Shown here piece by piece: positions 26,653-35,148 of a DNA stretch of 36,837 bases. Under the pieces are notes generated by a model. It did no database searches. It had not been told where the DNA came from and saw only the letters and a list, made by a program, of their open reading frames with translations. The stretch covers positions 1 to 36,837 of the forward strand of contig RZZX01000001.1 in assembly GCA_009929715.1 (NCBI GenBank). Direction: 5' to 3'. Each line of letters starts with the position of its first letter. Within the stretch, counting starts at the first letter, position 1. The translations under genes were made by a program, and so were the position numbers. The DNA is from Bacteroidia bacterium (lineage in GTDB: Bacteria > Bacteroidota > Bacteroidia > Bacteroidales > Bacteroidaceae).

Positions 26653-28809
26653 ATGAAGAAAACAATCATTTATCTGCTGATTGCAGGATGTATAGTAACC
26701 TCCTGTAGTATGACCAGCCGGCTTAAACGAGCGAAATTCAGAGCGAATATCTCTTTACCGCAACGAATTATGGCACAGGAGCAGAAGAAAGGATATGACC
26801 AACGTTCCGTTCTTGAATTTTCAGATCTTAAAGGAAAGAAGACAACCTATGCGACAACAGAAAAAGATAAGAACGGAAAAGATCAGATCACGGTAGAGCT
26901 ACAGGGAGTAACGGTTGTTGCCAAATCCAGAACCGTACCCGAACGTTTTGGTAAAGTAGATATTGACTTTGTCGTTTCTGTACCTGAGAAGTTGTTAGGA
27001 AAAAAGCGACAATTGACATTGACGCCCCGATTGCTAAAGAAGAATGAAGAAATCCCTTTTAGTGACCTTATTATCAGTGGTGGTCGTTTTAGCAGAACAC
27101 AACTGAACGGTTATCAAAAATATGAAGAGTATCTAAAAAGCATAGTTCCTGATAGTGCATTTTTGGATAAGCTGGTAAACCAAAAGGCTTACCGGAGATA
27201 TTTTGTATCTTATGATCAATCCGAGAAGAGCAAACTAAGAAAAGACTCCTTGATCTGGGCACATTATGATGCTTTCACCGCAAAGACAAACAAGCGATAT
27301 CTCTTGTTTAACGAAAAAATGTACCGTAACAGAATCTGGCTAAGTAAAGCTTTGGGGTATGAGCTGATTAAAGAGCGCTATGAACTTTTTGAAAGAGATA
27401 CCATTCATATCAGCCGATTCTTTGGTCATCGTTATGAGGCAATTGTCAGTCTATTTCCACAGTTTCATCTTCTACGTTCTAAATCAGATAATACGACCCC
27501 TGATAAATACAAAAGATTCCCAGCAAGAATCAGACGTACTTATCATAAACTGACACCGGAAGATTCAATCTCCATACTCAAACGATATTACCGGTATAAA
27601 CGGATTGCCCGCAATGAAAATTTAAAGGCAGAGAAAGAAAAAAAGTTTGCAGAATTAGTCAAATTTCCAAAGAATCCCAGTGCCCACCTGGATACGGTTA
27701 TTTACCGGAAAGGAAGATTTGAATACTACTATCATCAAGAGGTAGCAACGGACGAAAACAGCAAACGCATGCAGCTTTATCTTTCAGGTCATGTGTTGAA
27801 TACAAATAGAAACAGCTACGCTTTACCAACATCAGATACTCTTAGCTATGTAGTCTCCTCAATGCTTCAGTTTATGGATATGACACCCCGGTACCAACAA
27901 AAGATTGTTGAACGCAAAGCAATAACCTCAGTTAAGGCCTATATCACTTTCCCGGTGGGTAAATCCACACTGATAGAATCTCTGGGTGAAAACCACAAAG
28001 AGATTGAGAAGGTACAAGAGATGACAAAGAAACTGACCGATACCGGTGAATTCCTAATGGACAGCATCACTCTGGTTGCAGGTAGCTCACCCGAAGGAAG
28101 CTACAGTGCCAATCTGCAACTCTCCAAATCACGGGCTGAGTCGCTAAAAAAATACCTACGGACCAAGCTAAACGAAATCAAAGGAATAGATACACTGTTA
28201 AAAGCACGTTGGAGAGGCGAAGACTGGAATGGACTGATCCGGTTAATTAATGAGACAACAGCTTTTTACCCTAAAAGTGAACTACTCAAATTAGTGGATA
28301 GACAAGGTAACCCCGACCAAAAAGAGAAAATGCTGAAGATACAATTCCCGGCTCAATATGCAATAATCCGTAAAGAACTCTATCCTCAGCTAAGAGCAGT
28401 GGATTTTACCTTTCATGTACATCGGGCAGGAATGATCAAAGATACGATTCATACAACAGAACCGGATACGCTCTACGCTGATGCTATCAAGCTGATGCAG
28501 GAGAGAAAATACAGTAAAGCATTGACTATCCTGACTGAATATAACGATTGGAATACTGCCATTTGTCTAATGAGTCTGGGATATGACGAAAATGCCTGTA
28601 ACCTTCTGCTGAAAGAGAAACCCAGTGCAGACAGAGAGTACCTGCTGGCCATACTTACCGCCCGCCTGAACAGAGAAGAGGAAGCTGTGAAATACTACCG
28701 GCATGCCTGTGAAATGGATGACTCCAAAAGATGGCGTGGTGCACTGGATCCAGAAATCAATAGATTGATTAAGAAATACGATTTAAATAAAGAGAATCCT
28801 TCAAAATAG
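26653..28809 (+). CDS. DUF3868 / OmpA-like lipoprotein (fimbrial operon)
   Basis: This 718-aa protein starts with a lipoprotein signal (LIAGCIVTSC, Cys19 or nearby). The middle is a long region rich in charged residues. At about 427-515 there is an OmpA-like stretch (YITFPVGKSTLIE, then GSSPEGSYSANLQLSKSRAE), which could bind peptidoglycan. The last 120 residues (YADAIKLMQERKYSKALTIL and following) look like TPR helices. This combination is the DUF3868-type protein that goes with DUF3575 and DUF5119 in Bacteroidales fimbrial operons. It probably supports fimbrial export or anchoring between outer membrane and cell wall; exact role unknown. Confidence 0.82.
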   Translation: MKKTIIYLLIAGCIVTSCSMTSRLKRAKFRANISLPQRIMAQEQKKGYDQRSVLEFSDLKGKKTTYATTEKDKNGKDQITVELQGVTVVAKSRTVPERFGKVDIDFVVSVPEKLLGKKRQLTLTPRLLKKNEEIPFSDLIISGGRFSRTQLNGYQKYEEYLKSIVPDSAFLDKLVNQKAYRRYFVSYDQSEKSKLRKDSLIWAHYDAFTAKTNKRYLLFNEKMYRNRIWLSKALGYELIKERYELFERDTIHISRFFGHRYEAIVSLFPQFHLLRSKSDNTTPDKYKRFPARIRRTYHKLTPEDSISILKRYYRYKRIARNENLKAEKEKKFAELVKFPKNPSAHLDTVIYRKGRFEYYYHQEVATDENSKRMQLYLSGHVLNTNRNSYALPTSDTLSYVVSSMLQFMDMTPRYQQKIVERKAITSVKAYITFPVGKSTLIESLGENHKEIEKVQEMTKKLTDTGEFLMDSITLVAGSSPEGSYSANLQLSKSRAESLKKYLRTKLNEIKGIDTLLKARWRGEDWNGLIRLINETTAFYPKSELLKLVDRQGNPDQKEKMLKIQFPAQYAIIRKELYPQLRAVDFTFHVHRAGMIKDTIHTTEPDTLYADAIKLMQERKYSKALTILTEYNDWNTAICLMSLGYDENACNLLLKEKPSADREYLLAILTARLNREEEAVKYYRHACEMDDSKRWRGALDPEINRLIKKYDLNKENPSK

Positions 28810-28815
28810 AGAGAC

Positions 28816-29688
28816 ATGAAACAAGTTAGATTTATTTTTTTAGTGGGTCTGATTCTTCTGAGTACAGGTTGTGATTTCTCGGAAGTGTGCCATTACAAAG
28901 GAGATGTCAGAGTCTCTTTTGACTGGAAAAGACTTGTTCAGGGCGACTCGGCACCTTCCAAAATGGAGACAATTTTTTATTCAGATGAGAATTCTCCGCA
29001 AGCTTTTTCAGTCAGTGGAGATACCACTTTAAGAGAGATTTCAGCAGGACAGCAACATGCTATCACCTTCAATCATTTACCCAATATCACTTTTCAGGGA
29101 ATGGAAAAGATGGAAACCGCACAACTCTGTCTGTCTACCTATATGGAAAAAGAGACTTTGCATACCGTTCAGGCACCCATGATTTATCTGAATAAACAGG
29201 AGCTGAAGGTGGAACCTTATGACACAACAGTTTGTCATTTTGTTCCTATGCCCGGTATTCAGCAGGTCAACTTTGAATTTGCGATTATCCAGGAAGCGGA
29301 TATCGGTTCGCCCGTGAGTCTTTCCGGAGAACTGAGCGGAGTAGCAACGACCTATTCTCTCTCACAGATGAAAGCTGTCCGTTCTTCAGCAATATTGGAA
29401 TTTTCCACGGAGAAGAAAGCAGAAAACGAGTTTTGGAAGAACATTCGGGTTCTGGGCCTGAATCCTTCAACGGCCGACGGAGAAGCTATATCCAAAATAC
29501 TGTCCGTCTCACTCACGTTGAATGATGGCCATATATACACATCAGAGCTTGATCTCACCCGAAAGTTTGAGAACTTCCTAAGCGGCGTACTGACCTGTAG
29601 AATAGAGATTCATATAAGCAGTCAGGGCATGAGTATGCAGGTCGCTGACTGGGAAACCCGTGACTGGGGAGATATCCATATACGATAA
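28816..29688 (+). CDS. DUF5119 lipoprotein, fimbrial anchor/minor subunit-like
   Basis: This 290-aa protein starts with a lipobox signal (LILLSTGCDF, Cys19). The rest is beta-rich and resembles DUF5119 and the FimB/Mfa2 anchor-type proteins, with WKRLVQGDSAPSKM near the N-terminus and ending VADWETRDWGDIHIR. The family is thought to anchor fimbriae or take part in assembly (Mfa2-like), and its place before the fimbrillin gene supports this. It starts 6 bp after the DUF3868 stop. A 93-bp AT-rich gap follows before the fimbrillin, which may hold a separate promoter, though no consensus was recognised. Confidence 0.82.
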   Translation: MKQVRFIFLVGLILLSTGCDFSEVCHYKGDVRVSFDWKRLVQGDSAPSKMETIFYSDENSPQAFSVSGDTTLREISAGQQHAITFNHLPNITFQGMEKMETAQLCLSTYMEKETLHTVQAPMIYLNKQELKVEPYDTTVCHFVPMPGIQQVNFEFAIIQEADIGSPVSLSGELSGVATTYSLSQMKAVRSSAILEFSTEKKAENEFWKNIRVLGLNPSTADGEAISKILSVSLTLNDGHIYTSELDLTRKFENFLSGVLTCRIEIHISSQGMSMQVADWETRDWGDIHIR

Positions 29689-29781
29689 ACAGGCAGCCGA
29701 TCCAACAAAATAGCAAAATCAGAGAAATCAAATATTCAGATTTTAAAATTCACAAATTATTCACTTATTAATTATTATTTT

Positions 29782-30714
29782 ATGAAAAAATCAATGATGA
29801 TGGCAGTCGCATCTGCCTTGGTAATCAATTTAAGTAGTTGTAACAATGACAACGAAGGTTCTATTCAAGCAACAGCTCTGAAGATTCAGACGGATATTGC
29901 CGCCACGCGAGCCACCATTTCAAGCTTTCCAGTAAATTCTTCTCTTGGGTTGTTTGTCACCACAGGAACATTGGGCAGTAATTATGAATCGGTAGCTTCC
30001 AATACCAATGTCAAATCTACCCTCTCTTCTTCGGGGACATGGGCCCTTTCCCCGGCTGTCTATCTGAGTAATGATGATGCAACAGTTTTTGCTTACTATC
30101 CCTATGATGCAGCAAAGACAAATGGTACGGCAATCGGTATGGAACATGCCTCACAAACAGATTACATGTACGGCACCCATACAACCGGACAGAGTGGAAT
30201 CAATAATGGTAATCCGACTGTAAACCTTACCATGAAGCATGCCCTTGCATTGGTACAGTTTAAAATGTCTGCAACCAATTACCCTGGAACAGGGAAACTC
30301 ACCAAAGTGGAAATATCCAACGGTGCAGGGAAAACACTCCTTTTCAGCGAAGGAAGCATGAATCTTTCTTCCGGGGCCATCACTAATACTACGGGAAAGA
30401 ATATATCCGCTTTTGTGGAAAACACCTCTACCGGATTACTAGCTTCTATTCCAGCGGTAGCATCTACCGATGAGAGTACCTATCCCAAGGTAATGGTACT
30501 TCCCACAGCTGCTAGTGTAGCAGCTGGTGACCTGCTGATCTACTTTACCATTGATGGCAAAGTCTATTCGTGGAGTGTACCTTCCGCAACCACCTGGAAG
30601 AGTGGAACAAAGAATACCTATAGTGTAACCCTGTCGGGTACGGCATTGACAGTAGGCAATGTGGTGATTACCGACTGGACGGGTGGAGTGACTGGTTCGG
30701 CAGGGCTGAACTAG
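29782..30714 (+). CDS. Fimbrillin family protein (probable major fimbrial subunit)
   Basis: This 310-aa lipoprotein has a lipobox (VINLSSCNN) and then the fimbrillin N-terminal region with an Arg cleavage-like site at about residues 37-40 (ATRAT), where FimA/Mfa1-type precursors are cut by a protease to allow strand exchange. Beta-rich segments with many Ser/Thr follow (NLTMKHALALVQFKM is the usual fimbrillin core), and the C-terminus VVITDWTGG matches the conserved final strand used in polymerisation. It is probably the main shaft subunit (inferred from size and position). A strong terminator follows, so its mRNA can be made in excess over the next gene. Confidence 0.88.
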   Translation: MKKSMMMAVASALVINLSSCNNDNEGSIQATALKIQTDIAATRATISSFPVNSSLGLFVTTGTLGSNYESVASNTNVKSTLSSSGTWALSPAVYLSNDDATVFAYYPYDAAKTNGTAIGMEHASQTDYMYGTHTTGQSGINNGNPTVNLTMKHALALVQFKMSATNYPGTGKLTKVEISNGAGKTLLFSEGSMNLSSGAITNTTGKNISAFVENTSTGLLASIPAVASTDESTYPKVMVLPTAASVAAGDLLIYFTIDGKVYSWSVPSATTWKSGTKNTYSVTLSGTALTVGNVVITDWTGGVTGSAGLN

Positions 30715-30728
30715 TCTCAAATTCAATT

Positions 30729-30770
30729 AGGAAAGAGGGTATTACCGTACGCTCTTTCCTTTTTTCTTTA
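30729..30770 (+). terminator. Terminator after the fimbrillin gene
   Basis: AGGAAAGAG (30729-30737) pairs with CTCTTTCCT (30752-30760) and is followed by a T run with one C. It lies 14 bp after the fimbrillin stop and inside the fimbrial operon, so it probably lowers expression of the next gene relative to the major subunit. Confidence 0.85.
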
Positions 30771-30795
30771 ATCAGTAAATTCAATAATCAATAGA

Positions 30796-32508
30796 ATGAA
30801 ACAATGGATCTTTTTATTAGTGACTGTCTGTTGCTTGTTCTCTTCATGCAGTGAAGAAGAACATGGAAAGTCTGTCACCAAAAGCGATGAAGTACAGTTC
30901 AGCGTATCGGTTGCCACCCGTGCAACGGATACCAGCTTCTCTTCCGGAGATGAGATAGGTGTCTATGCCGTAGAACGTACCTCCTCTGGTCCCGGAACTT
31001 TAAAGAGTGGTGGAAACTATGCCGATAACAAACGGTTCCGGTATACGAACAGTGGATTTGAAGCCGTTGATGAGAATAATAAAATCTATTTCTCCCCTAC
31101 CTCTACGCTGGATTTCTATGTCTATTATCCCTATACCCCACTAGTCACAGATGTGACAGCACACCGGGTTACCGTCTCTTCGGATCAGGATAAACAATAT
31201 ACAGGCAGTGATTTTATGCTGGCCAGTTATACCGGAGGGCTAAATTATACTGTAATTCCCCTGACCTTTACCCACCAGATGACACTAACAGAAGTCACCT
31301 TTCATACAGGAGGTGGAAAAGAGGTCAGCTCAGCTAAAATCCTGCAACGTAGCACTGCCTCGGATATCAACCTTCAAAGCGGAACCTGTACTACAAAAAG
31401 CGGAATACCCTCAGACATCACTCTGTACAAATATGCACAGACTGCAGATGCAACCACTTTTCGTGTGTTGCTTCCCAAACAGGATATCCAGAATGGAACA
31501 AACCTGCTCGTCTTTACCGTGAACGGAGAAGAACGCACATACAAGGCAACAGCCAATGTGTCTCTGCTTCCCGGATCAAAGAATGTCTATGACATAGCCT
31601 TGCAATACCGCATTAGCCTAACCTCCGGTGCAGGAGGAACAGTCAGCGGAACCGGAGTTTTTGATTGTGGGAAAACGGCAACTGTAGTAGCTACTCCTCA
31701 AGTTGGATATCAGTTTGCCGGATGGTACGAGAACGAAGTGCGGGTATCAGGAGATGCTGCTTACAGCTTTACTGTTTCAGCAGACCGGACATTGGAAGCC
31801 CGTTATACGCTTAGCGGTTGCACCATTACGGTATCAGCCACTAAAGGCGGACAGGTATCCGGAGGAGGAACACCCAGCTACGGTTCTTCCTGCACAGTAA
31901 CGGCCACAGAAAATGGGGCTTACACCTTTAGCGGATGGTATGAAAATGGGACCAAGGTTTCGTCTTTACCTAATTACACTTTTACTGTTACCTCCGACCG
32001 AAGTCTGGAAGCTAGATTCACTCCGGATGATGTTTATGTGACCGTCAAGTTCTTAGGGATGAGTCTTGATATTATGGGTACGGGAGAACCTGTTTGTGGT
32101 TCGGCCCAGATTGATGCCTACTATATAAGAAACGGAGTAAAAATAGGATATATAACAGAAAATTTGATCTGTTCTTATGTCTCGTTCGGATATACAGCTA
32201 AAAAAGCGATCAACGGTGCTTTGTTGGGACACAAGACTTATAGCAACCTGCCATTAAAGCTAGTGGCTGGGTCTTACTGGAACAAGGTTCATCTGTTCTA
32301 TTGGGAGGATGCAACGATCTCTTCAGACCGGATGACTGATCTGACGGATATCTATAACATTCGCCTGGACAGATCTGCCGATACCAGTTCGCGACGCTAC
32401 ATATTTGATGACAGCAAAGTCTCCTACTATATGGAAAGCCCTTGGGTGACAGAAGATCAATATGCACTGATAAAGACAGTAACGAATAAACGAACTACTA
32501 ATTTCTAA
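30796..32508 (+). CDS. Fimbrillin with two InlB-type repeats, probable tip adhesin
   Basis: This 570-aa lipoprotein (lipobox LFSSCSEE) has an N-terminal fimbrillin domain with the TRATDTSF cleavage-like motif (about 37-44), GDEIGVYA and the LTFTHQMTLTEV core. Two divergent InlB B-repeat-like units follow at about 272-338 and 340-410, each with GGxVSG, then FAGWYEN or FSGWYEN, then DRxLEARxT. The C-terminal 160 residues are unlike any family I recognise and contain several aromatic residues. As InlB-type repeats and a unique C-terminal head are used for surface contact, this is probably the fimbrial tip or accessory adhesin (inference). It is the last gene of the cargo; traI follows after a long hairpin. 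Confidence 0.82.
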   Translation: MKQWIFLLVTVCCLFSSCSEEEHGKSVTKSDEVQFSVSVATRATDTSFSSGDEIGVYAVERTSSGPGTLKSGGNYADNKRFRYTNSGFEAVDENNKIYFSPTSTLDFYVYYPYTPLVTDVTAHRVTVSSDQDKQYTGSDFMLASYTGGLNYTVIPLTFTHQMTLTEVTFHTGGGKEVSSAKILQRSTASDINLQSGTCTTKSGIPSDITLYKYAQTADATTFRVLLPKQDIQNGTNLLVFTVNGEERTYKATANVSLLPGSKNVYDIALQYRISLTSGAGGTVSGTGVFDCGKTATVVATPQVGYQFAGWYENEVRVSGDAAYSFTVSADRTLEARYTLSGCTITVSATKGGQVSGGGTPSYGSSCTVTATENGAYTFSGWYENGTKVSSLPNYTFTVTSDRSLEARFTPDDVYVTVKFLGMSLDIMGTGEPVCGSAQIDAYYIRNGVKIGYITENLICSYVSFGYTAKKAINGALLGHKTYSNLPLKLVAGSYWNKVHLFYWEDATISSDRMTDLTDIYNIRLDRSADTSSRRYIFDDSKVSYYMESPWVTEDQYALIKTVTNKRTTNF

Positions 32509-32517
32509 TAAACAGCA

Positions 32518-32560
32518 ATCAAACCCGGATTTCTCCAAATAAGAGAAATCTTGGTTTGAT
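32518..32560. terminator. Long hairpin at the fimbrial operon / traI boundary
   Basis: ATCAAACC (32518-32525) pairs with GGTTTGAT (32553-32560), and inside it GATTTCTC (32528-32535) with GAGAAATC (32543-32550), with a 2-nt internal loop and a 7-nt hairpin loop. It starts 10 bp after the adhesin stop and ends 20 bp before the traI ATG. There is no T run, so it may be a weak or bidirectional terminator or an mRNA processing site. Confidence 0.65.
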
Positions 32561-32579
32561 TCTATAAAGAAAAAGAACG

Positions 32580-33212
32580 ATGAGAAAAAGAATAAGATTC
32601 CTTGTTTTGCTGATAACGATCAGCATATGTTCGACAGCTAATGCACAATGGGTCACCTTTGATCCCAGTAATCTGGCACAGGGTATTGTCAATACCACCC
32701 GCCAGATTGTAGAGACTTCCACAACGGCTCAAAATATGATCCGTAATTTTGAGCAGACGGTAAAGATCTATGAGCAGGGTCGGCAATACTATGATGCCCT
32801 GAAGTCTGTACACAATCTGGTAAAAGATGCCCGCAAAGTACAAAAGACAGTGCTCCTTATCGGAGAGATTTCTGATATCTATGTGACGAACTATCAGCGT
32901 ATGTTATCGGATAAGAACTATACAGTAGATGAACTCTCAGCAATAGCTTCCGGGTATGCCAAACTATTAGAAGAAAGTACAGATGCTTTTGCAGAGATGA
33001 AGACGGCTGTTAGTGTGACCGGACTCTCTATGACAGATAAAGAGCGGATGGATCAGATTGATCAGGCATATAACTCAGTAAAGCATTATCGGGATCTGGT
33101 GAGTTACTATACCCGCAAGAATATTTCCGTCTCGTACCTGAGAGCAAAAAAAACAAACGATCTGGATCGGGTACTCTCTTTGTATGGAGGTAGTAATGAC
33201 CGGTATTGGTAA
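32580..33212 (+). CDS. traI: TraI, DUF4141 (VirB5-like)
   Basis: This 210-aa protein has a signal peptide (about 1-22, ending ANAQ) and a helical mature part (QWVTFDPSNLAQGIVNTTRQ, then NFEQTVKIYEQG), the pattern of DUF4141/TraI and of VirB5-like minor pilus proteins. It is exported to the periplasm or pilus tip. It restarts the tra operon after the fimbrial cargo; traJ starts 10 bp after it. The name TraI here is the Bacteroidales one, not the F-plasmid relaxase. Confidence 0.9.
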   Translation: MRKRIRFLVLLITISICSTANAQWVTFDPSNLAQGIVNTTRQIVETSTTAQNMIRNFEQTVKIYEQGRQYYDALKSVHNLVKDARKVQKTVLLIGEISDIYVTNYQRMLSDKNYTVDELSAIASGYAKLLEESTDAFAEMKTAVSVTGLSMTDKERMDQIDQAYNSVKHYRDLVSYYTRKNISVSYLRAKKTNDLDRVLSLYGGSNDRYW

Positions 33213-33222
33213 TCTATAGCGT

Positions 33223-34236
33223 ATGTTACTAACCATTGAATTTGAAAATCTGCACCAGATTCTAAAGAGTCTGTATACGGAGATGATGCCGCTCTGTTCA
33301 AATATGACGGGAGTGGCCAGAGGAATTGCCGGACTGGGAGCTCTCTTTTATGTTACTTCCAGAGTCTGGCAGACATTGGCACGTGCCGAACCAATAGATG
33401 TCTATCCGATGCTTCGTCCTTTTGCTATCGGACTCTGTATCATGTTCTTTCCGACCATTGTACTGGGAACGATCAACGGAGTGATGAGCCCGGTGGTCAA
33501 AGGGTGCAACGGTATGTTGGAGACACAGACTTTTGATATGAACAAGTACAGAGAACAGAAAGACAAACTGGAACGGGAAGCCATGTCACGAAATCCCGAA
33601 ACAGCCTACCTGGTTTCGGATCAGGCCTTTGATAAGGAGATTGATGAATTGGGTATTTCTCCCAAAGACATTGCTACTATGGGAGGCATGTATGTGGAAA
33701 GAGGAATGTATCAGATGAAACAGAGTATCCGAAACTTCTTTCGGGAAATGCTGGAACTGTTGTTTCAGTCAGCCTCACTGGTCATTGATACGATAAGAAC
33801 CTTTTTTCTGGTGGTGCTTGCCATTCTGGGGCCAATAGCTTTTGCCATATCGGTGTATGATGGGTTTCAGACAACCTTGGTACAGTGGATTACCCGGTAT
33901 GTAAGTGTCTATCTATGGCTGCCCGTTTCGGATTTATTTAGTTCGATACTGGCAAGGATACAGGTGTTGATGCTTCAGAAGGATATTGAACAACTCTCCG
34001 ATCCTGGTTTTATCCCGGATGATTCCAATTCGCTTTATATCATCTTCATGATTATTGGAATTATCGGATATTTCACTATCCCTACCGTCTCCAATTGGAT
34101 TATTCAGGCAGGAGGAATGGGGAATTATACCCGTAATGTCAATCAGACAGCAGGTAAGACTGGCAATATGGCCGGAGCAGGAACGGGAGCTGTTTCAGGA
34201 AATATTTCCGGACGATTATTGGGAAGAGGTCATTAA
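33223..34236 (+). CDS. traJ: TraJ, VirB6-like polytopic membrane protein
   Basis: This 337-aa protein has several hydrophobic segments (about 25-50, 65-88, 188-215, 220-245 and 265-290) split by a charged central loop at about 100-180, as in TraJ/VirB6-type inner-membrane channel proteins of Bacteroidales elements. The tail (about 300-337) is Gly-rich. Conserved-looking features are LGALFYVTSRVWQTLARAEP and WITRYVSVYLWLPVSD. It probably forms part of the inner-membrane translocation platform. Normal operon spacing to traI and traK. Confidence 0.9.
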   Translation: MLLTIEFENLHQILKSLYTEMMPLCSNMTGVARGIAGLGALFYVTSRVWQTLARAEPIDVYPMLRPFAIGLCIMFFPTIVLGTINGVMSPVVKGCNGMLETQTFDMNKYREQKDKLEREAMSRNPETAYLVSDQAFDKEIDELGISPKDIATMGGMYVERGMYQMKQSIRNFFREMLELLFQSASLVIDTIRTFFLVVLAILGPIAFAISVYDGFQTTLVQWITRYVSVYLWLPVSDLFSSILARIQVLMLQKDIEQLSDPGFIPDDSNSLYIIFMIIGIIGYFTIPTVSNWIIQAGGMGNYTRNVNQTAGKTGNMAGAGTGAVSGNISGRLLGRGH

Positions 34237-34252
34237 ACTAAATCAATAAAAA

Positions 34253-34882
34253 ATGGAATTTAAATCTTTAAAAAACATCGAAACAAGTTTTAGACAGATC
34301 AGGCTGATGGCCATTGTGTTTGTCGTTCTTTGTGCTGGAATAACGGGATACTCTGTTTGGAACTCCTATAAATTTGCCGAAAAACAGCGGGAGAAAATCT
34401 ATGTGCTGGATAATGGGAAGTCACTGATTCTGGCCTTGTCTCAGGATCTGACACAGAACCGGCCGGTGGAACTCAGAGAGCAGGTCCGTCGGTTTCATGA
34501 ACTGTTCTTTACTCTTTCACCGGACAAAAACGCAATAGAGTCAAATATGCAGCGTGCATTCTTCCTCTCTGATAAAACGCCTTTCAACTATTATAAGGAC
34601 CTGACAGAGAAAGGGTATTACAACCGTGTGGTATCAGGAAATATCTATCAGACCATTCAAATAGATAGTATTATTTGTAACCTTGATAAATATCCTTATC
34701 AGGTGGTTACCTATGCTCGTCAGCAAATCCTGCGGGAGAGCAATACCACAGAGCGAAGCCTGATTACCCGTTGTCAGGTGACTGACCTGAAAGCCCGTTC
34801 GGATAATAACCCGCAAGGTTTTCTGATCCGCAACTTTGAGATATTGGAAAACAGAGACATTAATCAAACTGACCGGGAATGA
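34253..34882 (+). CDS. traK: TraK, VirB8-like
   Basis: This 209-aa protein has a short cytoplasmic start, one membrane segment (about 16-36, LMAIVFVVLCAGITGYSVW) and a periplasmic domain, the layout of TraK/VirB8-type scaffold proteins. LREQVRRFHELFFTLSPDK is the family-like signature. It bridges inner-membrane parts and the outer core. The traL ATG overlaps its stop by 4 bp. Confidence 0.9.
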   Translation: MEFKSLKNIETSFRQIRLMAIVFVVLCAGITGYSVWNSYKFAEKQREKIYVLDNGKSLILALSQDLTQNRPVELREQVRRFHELFFTLSPDKNAIESNMQRAFFLSDKTPFNYYKDLTEKGYYNRVVSGNIYQTIQIDSIICNLDKYPYQVVTYARQQILRESNTTERSLITRCQVTDLKARSDNNPQGFLIRNFEILENRDINQTDRE

Positions 34883-35148
34883 AAAAGTATCGTTTAGCCA
34901 AATGGAAGATATGTTTTAATCATTGGCTGGAAGTGCAGTGTGACCGGTTATCTCATCGTCAACAGACAATCATCGTCTTTGCATTTCTGATAATCTTTGG
35001 TATTTCTTCTTGTTATATGGTGATTCACTCCATATACAGCATGGGATATAAGCAGGGAGAGCAGTTGGTTATCGAACATATCCGGGAATTGGAAATATTG
35101 CCAAAAGACAGTATCAATCAAATACAAACAAAGTATGGAAACAGATAA
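34879..35148 (+). CDS. traL: TraL, DUF3989 small membrane protein
   Basis: This 89-aa protein has a basic N-terminus with CFNHWLEVQCDRLSHRQQ, one membrane segment (about 34-56) and a short periplasmic tail with the MGYKQGEQL segment, matching DUF3989/TraL. It is needed for assembly in related elements, but its exact job is unknown. It overlaps traK by 4 bp and traM by 14 bp. Confidence 0.88.
   Translation: MKKYRLAKWKICFNHWLEVQCDRLSHRQQTIIVFAFLIIFGISSCYMVIHSIYSMGYKQGEQLVIEHIRELEILPKDSINQIQTKYGNR

Noticed and set aside
31609..32030. Tandem repeat in the adhesin gene considered as a CRISPR-like or satellite array
   Set aside because: The repetition is at protein level (InlB-type units of about 70 aa, in frame) with diverged DNA, and there are no spacers.
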